In this document: positions 1-9,300 of the stretch, in pieces
How positions within the stretch are numbered: the first letter of the stretch is position 1
How the letters are laid out: each line of letters begins with the position of its first letter
IMG/VR virus record: IMGVR_UViG_3300031673_000096
Coordinates: 1-47,198 of that record
Length of the DNA: 47,198 nt
Direction: 5' to 3' (one strand)
Source: a virus
Notes under the pieces: model-generated
What the model was told of the DNA's origin: nothing
Seen by the model: only the letters and a program-made list of their open reading frames with translations
Databases searched by the model: none
Made by a program: the position numbers and the translations under genes

Positions 1-216
1 CAATGAATCACCGTTTCCACCCATAAGCCGTTTTGTGGCTTTGGGCAGTTCATCGATTAGAAAATTCCTTATCGCATTACGCGGTGGCGTTTTCTTCATC
101 ACCTTCTCGTTAAAGACTGAGGCATAGCTGTTAACGAGCTGTATCAACTCGCCATCATCATCTTTGTTGAACGCAATTGTATTTACCGGCCTCACTTTTA
201 GTTCTTCTGTTTCCAT
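1..216 (-). CDS. hypothetical protein, N-terminal part (runs off the left edge)
   Basis: The reading frame is open for 72 codons from an ATG at 216 to the edge of the window, beginning METEELKVRPVNT. The start is supported by AAGGAAG four bases upstream and by a promoter at 277-305. The visible part is acidic at first and then basic (EKVMKKTPPRNAIRN). I do not recognise a family. It points away from the plus-strand genes that begin at 377, so it is the first gene of a leftward transcript. Confidence 0.7.
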   Translation of the reverse strand, partial: METEELKVRPVNTIAFNKDDDGELIQLVNSYASVFNEKVMKKTPPRNAIRNFLIDELPKATKRLMGGNGDSL

Positions 217-276
217 GCGACTTCCTTGTGCTTTTCCTTAACTCCGTAAATGTTATTACTTAACTTCATATATTAT

Positions 277-305
277 ATTATCGACAGTTTGTACGTATTT
301 GTCAA
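277..305 (-). promoter_or_regulatory. sigma70-type promoter for the leftward gene
   Basis: On the minus strand TTGACA (305-300) is followed after exactly 17 bases by GATAAT (282-277), a perfect -35 and a five-of-six -10, in a very AT-rich stretch. It would start transcription some 50 bases before the ATG at 216. The plus-strand genes to the right probably start from the same AT-rich divergent region, but I see no equally good plus-strand hexamers. Confidence 0.7.
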
Positions 306-376
306 CATAATTATTACTAAATTATTAAAAAATTATGTGTTTCCTTCCTAACTCCTTTTCCATAAAAGGTATATGT

Positions 377-673
377 ATGGCTCAAAAAGAAAGAAAAACT
401 CTATATTTGCCTTCGTGGATAGTTGAAATACTGGATATTGAGGGCGAAAAATACGATGGACCTGGCGTTGTTGTCGCCTCCATGATTTATGCTTTCAGCG
501 TCAAGAATCGAAAAGAAAAAATCAAGGTGCTACAGGATTATCGCGCTAATGAAATTACAATGGCATACGACGATGTTGTCGTTGAAGCCATTCTCGATGA
601 CATCTCTGCTGCAAAACCTCGAGCAAAGAAGAAAGATATTCAGAAGGTGCGTAAGTCCTCAAAATCCGGCTGA
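377..673 (+). CDS. small putative DNA-binding protein, ribbon-helix-helix-like
   Basis: 98 residues from the ATG at 377 (AAAAGG seven bases upstream). An upstream in-frame start at 335 has no ribosome site. The N-terminus has a short beta-strand-like segment (RKTLYLPSWIVEIL) followed by predicted helices, and the C-terminus is lysine- and arginine-rich (PRAKKKDIQKVRKSSKSG). That resembles small ribbon-helix-helix or other basic phage regulators, but no diagnostic motif is present, so the fold is inference. It is the first of four plus-strand genes pointing against the late operon. Confidence 0.6.
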   Translation: MAQKERKTLYLPSWIVEILDIEGEKYDGPGVVVASMIYAFSVKNRKEKIKVLQDYRANEITMAYDDVVVEAILDDISAAKPRAKKKDIQKVRKSSKSG

Positions 674-796
674 TTTCCTGAATTTCCAGTTCTTTTTGAA
701 AGTCAATAACGTTCTGTTTTCTTTTCATCATTTCCTCAACATTTAAGTTGAGGTGCGGTGTTATATAGTGCCGTTTGGGTGGCAGATATAACGAAT

Positions 797-836
797 AAAA
801 AAAAGGCCCGACTCTCTCTCAAAAAAATCGGACCTT
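797..836 (-). terminator. intrinsic terminator, minus strand
   Basis: On the minus strand AAGGTCCGA (836-828) pairs with TCGGGCCTT (811-803) through nine pairs including one U-G, followed by a T run (802-797). Read on the plus strand the same hairpin has a C-A mismatch and only a weak T run, so leftward transcription is the likelier target. It protects the leftward gene at 1-216 from read-through of the late operon. Confidence 0.65.
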
Positions 837-859
837 AAATTTGGAAAGGACTCCAAACG

Positions 860-1057
860 ATGGCTAAATTACGCAAAAACGTTTTGAACGTCAAGAAAGA
901 AATTGAAGAATTTGAAGAAAAACTACGAAAGCAGAAACGCAGGAGAGGACCATGGAAAGAATCGGGCATAGACTTGCCGCCTGAAGAACGGGACAAGCTA
1001 TTTGCTAAGAGGCTCGTAGATGCTGTCTTTAAGCCCAAGCCAAAGAAGAAAAGTTAA
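860..1057 (+). CDS. small, highly charged basic protein
   Basis: 65 residues starting MAKLRKNVLNVKKEIEE, with GGAAAGGA upstream of the ATG. It is a run of charged heptad-like sequence (coiled-coil potential up to about residue 30) and ends in a lysine-rich tail (KPKPKKKS). No family recognised. It is followed closely by two more plus-strand genes with their own ribosome sites, suggesting a small operon. A nucleic-acid-binding role would fit the charge but is a guess. Confidence 0.55.
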   Translation: MAKLRKNVLNVKKEIEEFEEKLRKQKRRRGPWKESGIDLPPEERDKLFAKRLVDAVFKPKPKKKS

Positions 1058-1091
1058 GGGAATTAGCCATAGTCGCTTGCGGAGATGAATA

Positions 1092-1241
1092 ATGGACAAT
1101 GAGTCCATACTAAATGCCTTGAACGAATCTGTTGACGCCCTGGGCGATATCCCGGCCGAACTATGCACAGAACAGCAGCGAGAGGCGTATCGACATTGCG
1201 TAGCCGCCAGGGATGAGGCAGGCGAAATTGTTGATAACTAA
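1092..1241 (+). CDS. 49-residue hypothetical protein
   Basis: The ATG at 1092 is preceded by GGAG at a seven-base spacing, and the frame stays open to TAA at 1239-1241. The peptide begins MDNESILNALNESVDALG and ends DEAGEIVDN; it is acidic and mostly helical in appearance, with two cysteines. It sits tightly between neighbours on the same strand (the next ATG is at 1258), which supports it as a real small gene. Function unknown. Confidence 0.5.
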   Translation: MDNESILNALNESVDALGDIPAELCTEQQREAYRHCVAARDEAGEIVDN

Positions 1242-1257
1242 GATTAGGAGAGTTAAA

Positions 1258-1773
1258 ATGTGGAAATGGTCAATATATTTAATGAAATGGGGGATTTTGG
1301 TCGTTCTGTGTTTTGCCTTTGGCTGCGAAAAATACAATTCGTATCCAGGCAACTATTCTCAAGTTGCCAGCTATTCTCGCGCTGACCCAGATGTTATTGC
1401 TGCAAAAAAACTGCTTAAAGAAAAACAAATGCTTGTGGATGAAGATACACAGTTAGAATTGGAAGTAAAGATATTATTTTTTGATATAGATTATTTTGAC
1501 AATGTCACTGAGCCTACATTCGTGTTAACTTTGAATGCGCAGGAACGGGAATTGTATCACGATATAAAAGAGGCTTATTCCGGTCCGAATGAAGTAATAA
1601 TCATGCTTGCCCAAAAAGCGGAGTCTATCTATCCAGAGGAAAAATTCACTCGACTAATTCAAATAAATAAAATATTGTTTGAGCAATCAAACAGATGTAC
1701 TGACCTTAAAGAAAGAATCAATGCTCATACTATAAAAGTTTTTGATTTCAATAGACGCTATGTAGCTAAATAA
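1258..1773 (+). CDS. putative lipoprotein (moron-like)
   Basis: 171 residues from the ATG at 1258, chosen because TTAGGAG lies just upstream and because it puts a signal peptide at the N-terminus. Basic residues and a hydrophobic core (WGILVVLCFAFGC) end in a lipobox-like FAFGC, with the lipid-bearing cysteine near residue 27. The mature part is charged and helical, with no enzyme motif. Known phage lipoproteins act in lysis (outer spanin) or in excluding superinfecting phages. The plus-strand position outside the late operon favours an exclusion or lysogenic-conversion gene, but that is inference. Confidence 0.6.
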   Translation: MWKWSIYLMKWGILVVLCFAFGCEKYNSYPGNYSQVASYSRADPDVIAAKKLLKEKQMLVDEDTQLELEVKILFFDIDYFDNVTEPTFVLTLNAQERELYHDIKEAYSGPNEVIIMLAQKAESIYPEEKFTRLIQINKILFEQSNRCTDLKERINAHTIKVFDFNRRYVAK

Positions 1774-1837
1774 AAAATCATTGTATCCGACCTTCTTCAG
1801 GGCATGGACCGCTTTAAGCCGGAAATTATCATACCGT

Positions 1838-1872
1838 GAAAATAAACGACCGGCGGAACGCCACTCCGCCGG
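1838..1872 (-). terminator. late-operon terminator
   Basis: A perfect eight-pair stem (CCGGCGGA / TCCGCCGG, 1850-1872, seven-base loop) lies just past the last minus-strand gene and is followed on that strand by an interrupted T-rich tract (TCGTTTATTTTC). It is the natural end of the long leftward transcript. The plus-strand side lacks a T tract. Confidence 0.7.
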
Positions 1873-1896
1873 CCATACTGAAAAAGAAAGGAATCT

Positions 1897-2085
1897 CTAA
1901 TTACCCTGGAGCAACTCTGTTCGTTTGACTTCCCGGGCGAGTATTTCGATATCATCCTCGACGGTATCGACATTTTTATATCCGCACTGCTGAAAATGGC
2001 CCTCTTCGGACATTACGGCTATTTCGTTCTTCATCATCGCAAGCCAGCTAAGCAATTTATTTATATGTTCTGAAGGCTCGCTCAT
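1897..2085 (-). CDS. 62-residue hypothetical protein, last gene of the late operon
   Basis: The start is taken at the ATG whose A overlaps the TGA stop of the upstream gene (ATGA, 2085-2082), the usual translational coupling. A longer in-frame extension to 2208 would overlap that gene completely and has no ribosome site. The protein starts MSEPSEHINKLLSWLAMMKN, is acidic and mainly helical, and has one cysteine. Next to the holin-like gene it may be a lysis accessory, but nothing in the sequence proves this. Confidence 0.6.
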   Translation of the reverse strand: MSEPSEHINKLLSWLAMMKNEIAVMSEEGHFQQCGYKNVDTVEDDIEILAREVKRTELLQGN

Positions 2086-2282
2086 CGCCCACCGTTCCTT
2101 AACATAACGGCGTATGTGGTCACACAGCCTATCGTAAACGTCAAAATGGAGAATGCCAACGTTGCCCATACCGGAAGCCTGTCTTGAAGTTTCGCAATAG
2201 CTTCCCACTGCATTTTATCGCTATCTTTCAGGGTCTCGATAGCCTCTTCGTGGCTCGCTACTATCGCCTCTGTACTTGCCAT
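2082..2282 (-). CDS. small single-span membrane protein, holin-like
   Basis: 66 residues with a charged helical N-terminal half (about residues 1-34) and one clear membrane segment near residues 37-60 (VWATLAFSILTFTIGCVTTYA), ending in a short basic tail (LRNGGR). The start has GGAGCG upstream. A cytoplasmic coiled coil plus one C-terminal transmembrane helix is common in small phage membrane proteins near lysis genes. A holin or pinholin role is an inference from size, topology and its place at the end of the late operon. Confidence 0.6.
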   Translation of the reverse strand: MASTEAIVASHEEAIETLKDSDKMQWEAIAKLQDRLPVWATLAFSILTFTIGCVTTYAVMLRNGGR

Positions 2283-2298
2283 TTTTTCGCTCCGCTCA

Positions 2299-3222
2299 TC
2301 AAAAATATTTCCATCGTTTCAGCAACTCGACAGTATTCTCACAATCCAAATCTTCGATCCGGCTTATCGCATTATAACCGACCCGGATTTGCCCGGCGGT
2401 CGCTTTTGCCGAGTCTAAAAGTGCGGCGATATTCGAGTCCTTGCCCGTAACATGGACCACACCGGCGCCGAAGTAGCCGATCCAGTCGTGGGAAGGCTGC
2501 AGCTTTGGCATTTCGCCTGTTGACATGGCGGCAATCATATCGCCCCATCCATCCAGAACTTCCGCCATTGCGTAGATGGCCGGATACCGCAGGCCGGTCT
2601 CGAATCCGTAGAAATAGGGCAGTCCGTCTTCTTTGCCTATGACGGTCCTGACGCACAGCGGCCCGCAGAATTTATTGGTCTCTAAAAACGGCGCCATCTT
2701 GTGCAGTGTATGGCGGTAAATAGTCGCCGTAGTCTCGATATCCCGCCTTCGCTTCGGCGGCCAGAACCACCCGATGACACTGCCGTTTCTCTCGATAGTG
2801 GAAAAAAGGCTGTTGGGAACGAGCTGGCCCATTACATACCAGGCCTGGAGACAGACTGCCGAGCCCTCTACTTCCTCATCGTCGGCCGGCATCTTGAATT
2901 GATACAGCCTGGCTATTTTAAGGCCGAACTCCCGATCGAATTGCAGGACATCGTTGAACGTACCGGCACCCCAGACATTCTTTATCCCAACAGCCGCCTT
3001 GCCGGATCCCGGCGAATCGAAGATAACAATGGTCTCATCATCGAGACCTTCATGCCAGTCGGCAACTTGAGACATTCCGCATATTGGATTTTTCCATGTT
3101 AGAAAAGGCGGTATAGTATCCGGCAGCCAGAAATCAACATAAAATCCCTCTTCGGCTATCCGTAGTGCTAAAGCCAATCCTTCACCTGATTTTGAGATTA
3201 TTCTGAATTTAGGCATTGACAT
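2299..3222 (-). CDS. phage protein with PurD-like (ATP-grasp-like) appearance, tentative
   Basis: 307 residues. The N-terminus (KFRIISKSGEGLALALRIAE) reads as a strand, a glycine-containing turn and a helix, like the Rossmann-type first domain of phosphoribosylamine-glycine ligase (PurD). Later segments with IGYFGAGV and a strand-rich C-terminus would fit the rest of such a fold, but the ATP-grasp residues cannot be verified by eye. Enzymes and decayed relatives of this type occur in phage genomes. The start at 3222 has GGAGAG upstream and overlaps the -35 box of the plus-strand promoter at 3216-3243. It lies between the giant virion gene and the lysis-like genes. Confidence 0.5.
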   Translation of the reverse strand: MSMPKFRIISKSGEGLALALRIAEEGFYVDFWLPDTIPPFLTWKNPICGMSQVADWHEGLDDETIVIFDSPGSGKAAVGIKNVWGAGTFNDVLQFDREFGLKIARLYQFKMPADDEEVEGSAVCLQAWYVMGQLVPNSLFSTIERNGSVIGWFWPPKRRRDIETTATIYRHTLHKMAPFLETNKFCGPLCVRTVIGKEDGLPYFYGFETGLRYPAIYAMAEVLDGWGDMIAAMSTGEMPKLQPSHDWIGYFGAGVVHVTGKDSNIAALLDSAKATAGQIRVGYNAISRIEDLDCENTVELLKRWKYF

Positions 3223-3283
3223 TGACCCCGACTCTCCTATAATAAAGCGAGCCGATAGGAAGTATTGTGCTTCCGACCGGCTC
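3216..3283 (+). promoter_or_regulatory. orphan promoter-hairpin element (third copy, no HNH gene)
   Basis: TTGACA (3216-3221), a 16-base spacer and TATAAT (3238-3243) form a perfect sigma70-type promoter on the plus strand. Five bases later an RNA hairpin begins: outer stem GAGCCG (3249-3254) with CGGCTC (3278-3283), and inner stem GGAAG with CTTCC. The same arrangement, with the same 16-base spacer and the same trailing TCTAA, precedes the two HNH genes at 17822 and 29286. Here no HNH gene follows: the transcript would run antisense into the giant gene. It looks like the remains of a lost or failed insertion, or an independent antisense RNA. Confidence 0.7.
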
Positions 3284-3341
3284 TAAACATAGACGTCCAG
3301 AGCATTTTCTTGATGTAATTCCTGTTTGCGTAAAATGTCAT
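3237..3341 (-). CDS. possible 34-residue peptide
   Basis: An ATG at 3341 with AGGA eight bases upstream opens a 34-codon frame (MTFYANRNYIKKMLWTSMFR at the start) ending in a TAG that overlaps the ribosome site of the next gene. It would fill the gap between the giant gene and the PurD-like gene. Most of it is antisense to the orphan promoter-hairpin, which could explain the open frame by chance, so support is weak. Confidence 0.2.
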   Translation of the reverse strand: MTFYANRNYIKKMLWTSMFRAGRKHNTSYRLALL

Positions 3342-3363
3342 CAAAATATTCCTGAAAAACAAC

Positions 3364-6300
3364 CTATTTCGTCTTCCTTCCCAATGCCATTTGGTCAATT
3401 ATAAGATTCGTTCCCGGCTTAGCTCTCGGCGTTAGGCTCATCCTGCGGTTTATCGCATTATTTATGTACCTGTCCAGGAGCAATCCTTCCGTCTTTATAT
3501 TATACTTCTTAACGTACTCATTCCACTTGGCGACCTCTTCCGGTTTGGCATCTTCCTGGGCGATTTGGTACGCCTTGTTCTGGAGTTTCTTTTTTATTAC
3601 TCCTTCGGCAATCTTCTTTTCCGTCTTATTCGCCTTGGTATTGACATCTAACAACTTATAGACATCCATGCCCTCGAAGAGGTCCTTAATACCATCGGCA
3701 CTTAGCGGCTTTTTCGATTGCTTGACGACCATTGCCATTTGCATATAAACGTGTTTACGGCCTTTCTCATCTTTGACTGTTTGAAGTTGTTTCCACAAAG
3801 ACGACAATTCCGTTCGCGCCTTATTGCGACCTTTCCTTTCAACCATTTCCGGAATGGAAGCTTTATCCGACTGGTATTTTCTATCCAGCACATCGGTGCG
3901 TTCGTAAAATCTCTGCAAGGACTGTTTCGGGGCGTAAGATTCGCGCATGAACAAAGTGCCGAGTACCGGCCAGTCGCTCAGTGTGATTTCCTTTTTGCTC
4001 GCCAGGTCAAAACTTCTGCTTACCCGGCTGTATAAACCCCCGGAATAACTATTTACCAGATATTCAAGTTTGGCGGGAGAATATCCTATCGTCTTTCCGA
4101 TCAGCTTCATCAACCTGCTCGTATAGATTTTGTACTGGTCCTCCGGCATCATCCCTTCGACGCTTGCGGGGACAATCGGCCGGCCGGCAAAGTCTCTATT
4201 GGCTATAACGTCAGCAATGGGACCCGCTACGGCCGGCCAGTCGGAGGGATTGGCCTGTCTAAGAGATTCGGATAGCATTTCCGTAACAAGTTTCGGGTCT
4301 TTGCGGTACTTCGCATCAAGGGCCGCTACCGGGGCCGACTGGAAGATATGGCCTAACTCGAATGGTACGGGAAGCCTGATAATCGTATCCGTGCCCGGTA
4401 TTCTGAAATGCAGGTAGCCGTTGCGCTCATAGGGCGGCATTTCCTTGTACCATTCTTCATCCTTTGAACGCCACCAAAGCCATATCGCCGGGATCGTCAG
4501 GGAGGCTATTGCCTTGAGCAATGTTGCCCCCGGTCGCTCTTTTAATGTTCGCAGTATCTTGTCCGGCCCCTGGATGGCGGCGTTGAAGAAAGGAATAGTC
4601 TGATTGAGAACCTTTCCTATCTGGCCGTGCCTGCTGAAATTGGTCGTCACATCCTGGGCCGCATTTAGTGCGTAGAGAGAGGCTGCCACGCTACCCTTGC
4701 CGTATTTCTCTTCGGCCGCTCTCAGGGCAGGTATGAATTCTCCGATTCTCGTTCCCGCCTCGGTGACGCCAAACAGTTCTCGCAAAGCGTCAACGGGATG
4801 TGCGACGGTATAGACCACCTTGCCCTTTATGGTAGATACAAGTATTTCCTTTTCAAGATGCTGCAGGGCCCGTCTGTCTGCAAGTATCTGGGCCGACATT
4901 TTACCGCCGAGGGCCTTGAACTTCTGGGCGCCGGGTGTCCTGAAAACGTCCGCCGCTATCCCGCCAACGGCTGAGAGCGGTCCGGCCTTTGCGTGTTTCG
5001 ATAAGACGGTAAAGGTCATGGCGTCCCGAGCGAAGTTTCTAATTAGGCCGAAAGGCGCGTTAAGTCCGGTAGCTCCGAGCCGCAATGCCCTTGTCGGCTT
5101 ACCTAAGGTAAAGTTCCAAAATTTCGGGAGCGTGTACAGATCGAGTCCCTGGATTGCCCGGTACAGGTTCGGTTCGACCTCGTAAAACTGACGCTTGCCG
5201 TCAATGACGAACGAAACGATATTGTCCTTGCCGTAGTATTGAGAGGCGTTACTGTAAACAGTCAGGATTTCATCCCAGTGTTCGAGCATTGCTGACGATA
5301 TCTCGTCCGGGTCAAGGCCCATTCGTTCGTATGCGATACGGGCTATTTCCTTCTTCAACTGCTCGGCCTCGAACTGAGTAGCCTGCGTGGGTGCAGGCAC
5401 TTTCCATATCATCCCGCCCGTACCTTTTTTATCCGCGAGCCTGGCTAAAGCAACCGCCACTTCGGTCTTATGGGCAACGCCGATAATCTTCGCCGCCTGC
5501 TGTATCATGGATTCGAACGGGTCGATGACAGCCCTGCCTGAACCCTTTCTTTTCTTAACGGCCTTGGCTGTTCCTGCTACCCCCTTACCTGCTCCCTTGC
5601 CAACATTCAACTCACCTTCAAGAAATTCTCTCATAAATGGAATATAGATCGGATTCGCCGCTTCGATAATAGCCCTGGTCTTCTTCTCCATCCCGCCGGC
5701 TTCTACGAGATAATCGAGCAGCCGATGATTCCATTCGGTAATTTCCTTGAGCGTTTCCTGCCATTGCGGATTGTCGTATTTCTCATAAGTGTAATTCGCA
5801 TCCTCGCCACTTATTCCGGGATTGAGTCCTTTTTTGTGATATATTCTTGCCTGTGCCGCTACTATCCATCGCGTGAAGGCTTTAATATCCTTGGCGACCG
5901 GCTTGACGATTTCTTTTAGCCCCTTGCCCGTTCTATTGCCTGCCAGATCGGTTGTGTAATTTTCTACGAAGAACCGGGCAATAGCACCGGCCTTATCCGC
6001 CCGGCCGACGGCTATCTGATACGGGTCCAAGTCCGCCCTCATTTCTCCTTCTTTAATACCCGACCGCCCCATTGCCCTGCGAATCGGCTCCAGTTCACTA
6101 CGGAACGCCCTTTCAGCCCACAGGCTTGATCGCTTGATCCGCTCGAACATAGTGCCTTTTGCCGGCTTCCTGCTAATCTGCGATTCTATCCGGGCCTCCG
6201 CGCCCTGCAGGCGCCAATTGGTAATCATCTTCTTTGTGATATTGAGCTTTTTGTCAATGTCACGATGGTCCGGAAGATAATCTTCGGCGAACCACTTGGA

Positions 6301-9300
6301 AACGGCGGGAGCCTTTGTTACGGCCTCGTCCCCGGTAAGATACTCTCGAATGAACTCGGCGAATCCCTCGGACTTATAACCGCCGGGCGGTTTTATCGAG
6401 CCGTACAATGCCTTGCCGAGCGCCATTAGCTCTTTTGCCATATCCGCGTTCGGCGGATTCTTACTGAGCCGGTTATTGAGAGTCCAGTCGATATGATGGC
6501 CGATTTCGTGCATGGCCGTCGTGAGTTTCCGAACGTCCTTCAAGCGAATACCGACAGCTTTAGGGTCGAACCATCCGGCGTACTTCTTATGGTGTGTCGC
6601 TACCCCCCGCATCGGAATGTTGAACGCCCTCTCGATATATGTAACGATCTCGGTAGCAGTCTGGACCTTGCCGGCGGGCTCCATTGATACCTTGATCCGC
6701 CCTGTTTCCCCGCCTACGTCGCCGATAGCCCCGCCGCCTGTGGGCTTGGGTTTGGGCTTTTCTCCGGCAATAACCTCTATGCGTGATTCCAATGCCTTTT
6801 GCAATTCTTCCGATGTCTGTCCAGTTTTAACAGGCATAGTTACTGTTCTTGTTTTGCCGTCAGGACTTGTAGTGAATATTGGTCTGTCAGGGAAAGGAAA
6901 ATAGAAATTGACTGTCTCATCACCGCGAATTGCGTGAAAGTCCAGCGCATCCATAAGAAAACGTGGATTAGCCGCGCCGAGTATCTTCCCGCCCGGCTGA
7001 ACATTTATTTCCGTATGCCCGACTTCAGGGGCAGATGCAGCAAAACCGAGCGAACCGTCTTTGTTAAGAATGATTAAGACGCCTTTGGATTCTTCGGTTG
7101 TCAACGAAGCCGCCTGATGCAATCGGCGCCACACCATAGGCAACTCGTTATTGATGGCGTTGTAGGATATTGTTATCGCTTTTTCGTTTGAAATATCAGG
7201 AATGATATCTTGCCATTTCGGGAACTTCATTCCTGATTTATCTGCTTTGCCAAGAACGCCTTTTCTTAACGATGTATTATCTGTGTATATTCCATCTTTG
7301 CCCCATTTACCTTTTGCCATGAACATCCGCCGGCCATCGGTAGTAACAAGATTATCACCTTCAACTAAAACGCCTGATATTGCATAACGACTTGTTTCCT
7401 TTGCAGTTGCTTTTTGAATCGCATAAATGAAGTCCTCTTTTTTAGTTTTGGCTTTGAAGAGTTGCTTTGTCTTGCCGATTGAAGGCTGTTTTTTCTTCTC
7501 GGACAGCTTCTTCATTGTCGCCATTTTTGCACCAATGGCGCCGAGTTCCTTCTCTTTGCCGGGCATGGCGAATAACGAGACGTCGTCCTGCGGCGATTCT
7601 ATCTCGATTTGTAAGGTGCGATATGCTTGATCGACTTGTTCGTGGGAGTATATAACCTCTGTAATTACCGATTCGCCTTCAACCATTCCAAGTTTATATA
7701 TACCAGCATGCGCAAAAGGCGTATCTCTACCTCTTTGTAAGTTTCGGGCTTCCTCGATTATTTTTGCAGCATCTTCTGGTTTCGTTGGGTCGAGTTCTCC
7801 TGTTGGTTCGAGGGAAACAGTTGGCCTTGCTTTCCTCTGCTGTTCCTCAATACTTGGTTTAGGCTCAGTAATGGTTTCTTCTTTTGTGATTTCATCTGCT
7901 TTTCCTTCTGGAATTTGTAAATCTCGAATATCATCCACAATGAATTCTTCGCCATCGGGGAATTGAATGGCCCACGAATTTGGTTTGCCACGCCAGATTT
8001 GAATATCTATAATTTCGCCAGTTTTTCCTGCTGCATGCGTCAAATGGGCAGTGGAGGGTTTGTCCACAATGCGCACTATATCCCCTACTTTTAATTTCTC
8101 CGACTTCGTAACGACTTCGGGCTGTTCGGCTTTTTCTTCGGTTGCCTTAAATGTCTCATCTTTCAGCTTTGCATCGGACCTGGCCCATGCCATCGCCTGC
8201 GATCTGGATTCAAACGTTTGCCCTCGCATTCCTACTATTGTTTCTCTGTTTCCATTCGTAACCCTTTCAACAATAAACTGATTTGCCTCTGGCTCTACGA
8301 TCTTGTAATCAATTCCTTTCGGCGTCCGTGCAGCGCCGGTTCGCTCAAGTTTGGTTGCGAATATATCGTATGGGTCTTGTGAAGGAGTTGGCTTCTTTTC
8401 TTCGGCTTCGGGGGAAACTTTTTTGATTGTATAAACAATAATATCGGAATCTTGTTTTATCTTTTCTCTTACCCCTTCAACTTCGACAAAATCCGATTTA
8501 GTAGTAGTGTGAGATTCCAATACAGAAAACCCCGCCTTTTTTGCGAGTTCTTTTATCTGTTCCGACTTCCAATAATGAATTGTTTTGCCTGCTGTTTCTA
8601 TCTTTGTATATTGATGAATTTTTGCTATTCCACCCGGTTTCAAGACTCTGTGGATTTCGCCTAAAGATTCATCTAATAGTGAACTGTGCAATGCAGCTAT
8701 AGAAAATACCGCATCAAAACTCTCATCAGGGTATTTTAATTTTTCCACATTGCCTTTTTCAAAAGTAATATTTTTTAATTTGCCTGCGTTTTTCTTTGCG
8801 GCAGAAACAGCTTGTTCTGCAACATCTATTCCCGTTGCAGTATGACCTTGTTTAGCAAGAAAAATACTATCCCGCCCATTGCCAGTTCCAATTTCTAATA
8901 TGTTCGCTTGCTTTATGCCTTCCTTTTCCAGGTCATCATTCAATTCTTTTGAAAGAGGGGACGGTTCTTTGTCTGTCATCCAATGTGGAAGCTCTCCTTT
9001 ACGATATTCCGCTTTCCATTCCTGAGTTGTCAATCCTTCAGCAAAATCTTCTACTAAATTCTTTTCTTGTGGCGTTCCTTTGATTTTTACTTCCCCTTCA
9101 GTCTTCCACGGCTGCTTTGCCTCCGGCGGAGTAACAGTCGCCGCGGCGGGCTTAACGGCGGTGGGCGGGGCTTCGGCCTTTAACGGCTCCACGACAGCGA
9201 CAGGGGCCTTCTCGTCAGTGATAGCGGGAAGCCCGGAAGTATCAACGGCCTCGGAAATGGGGGGTATTACCTCTTGCTGGCCCGGTTCCGGCTCATAAGG

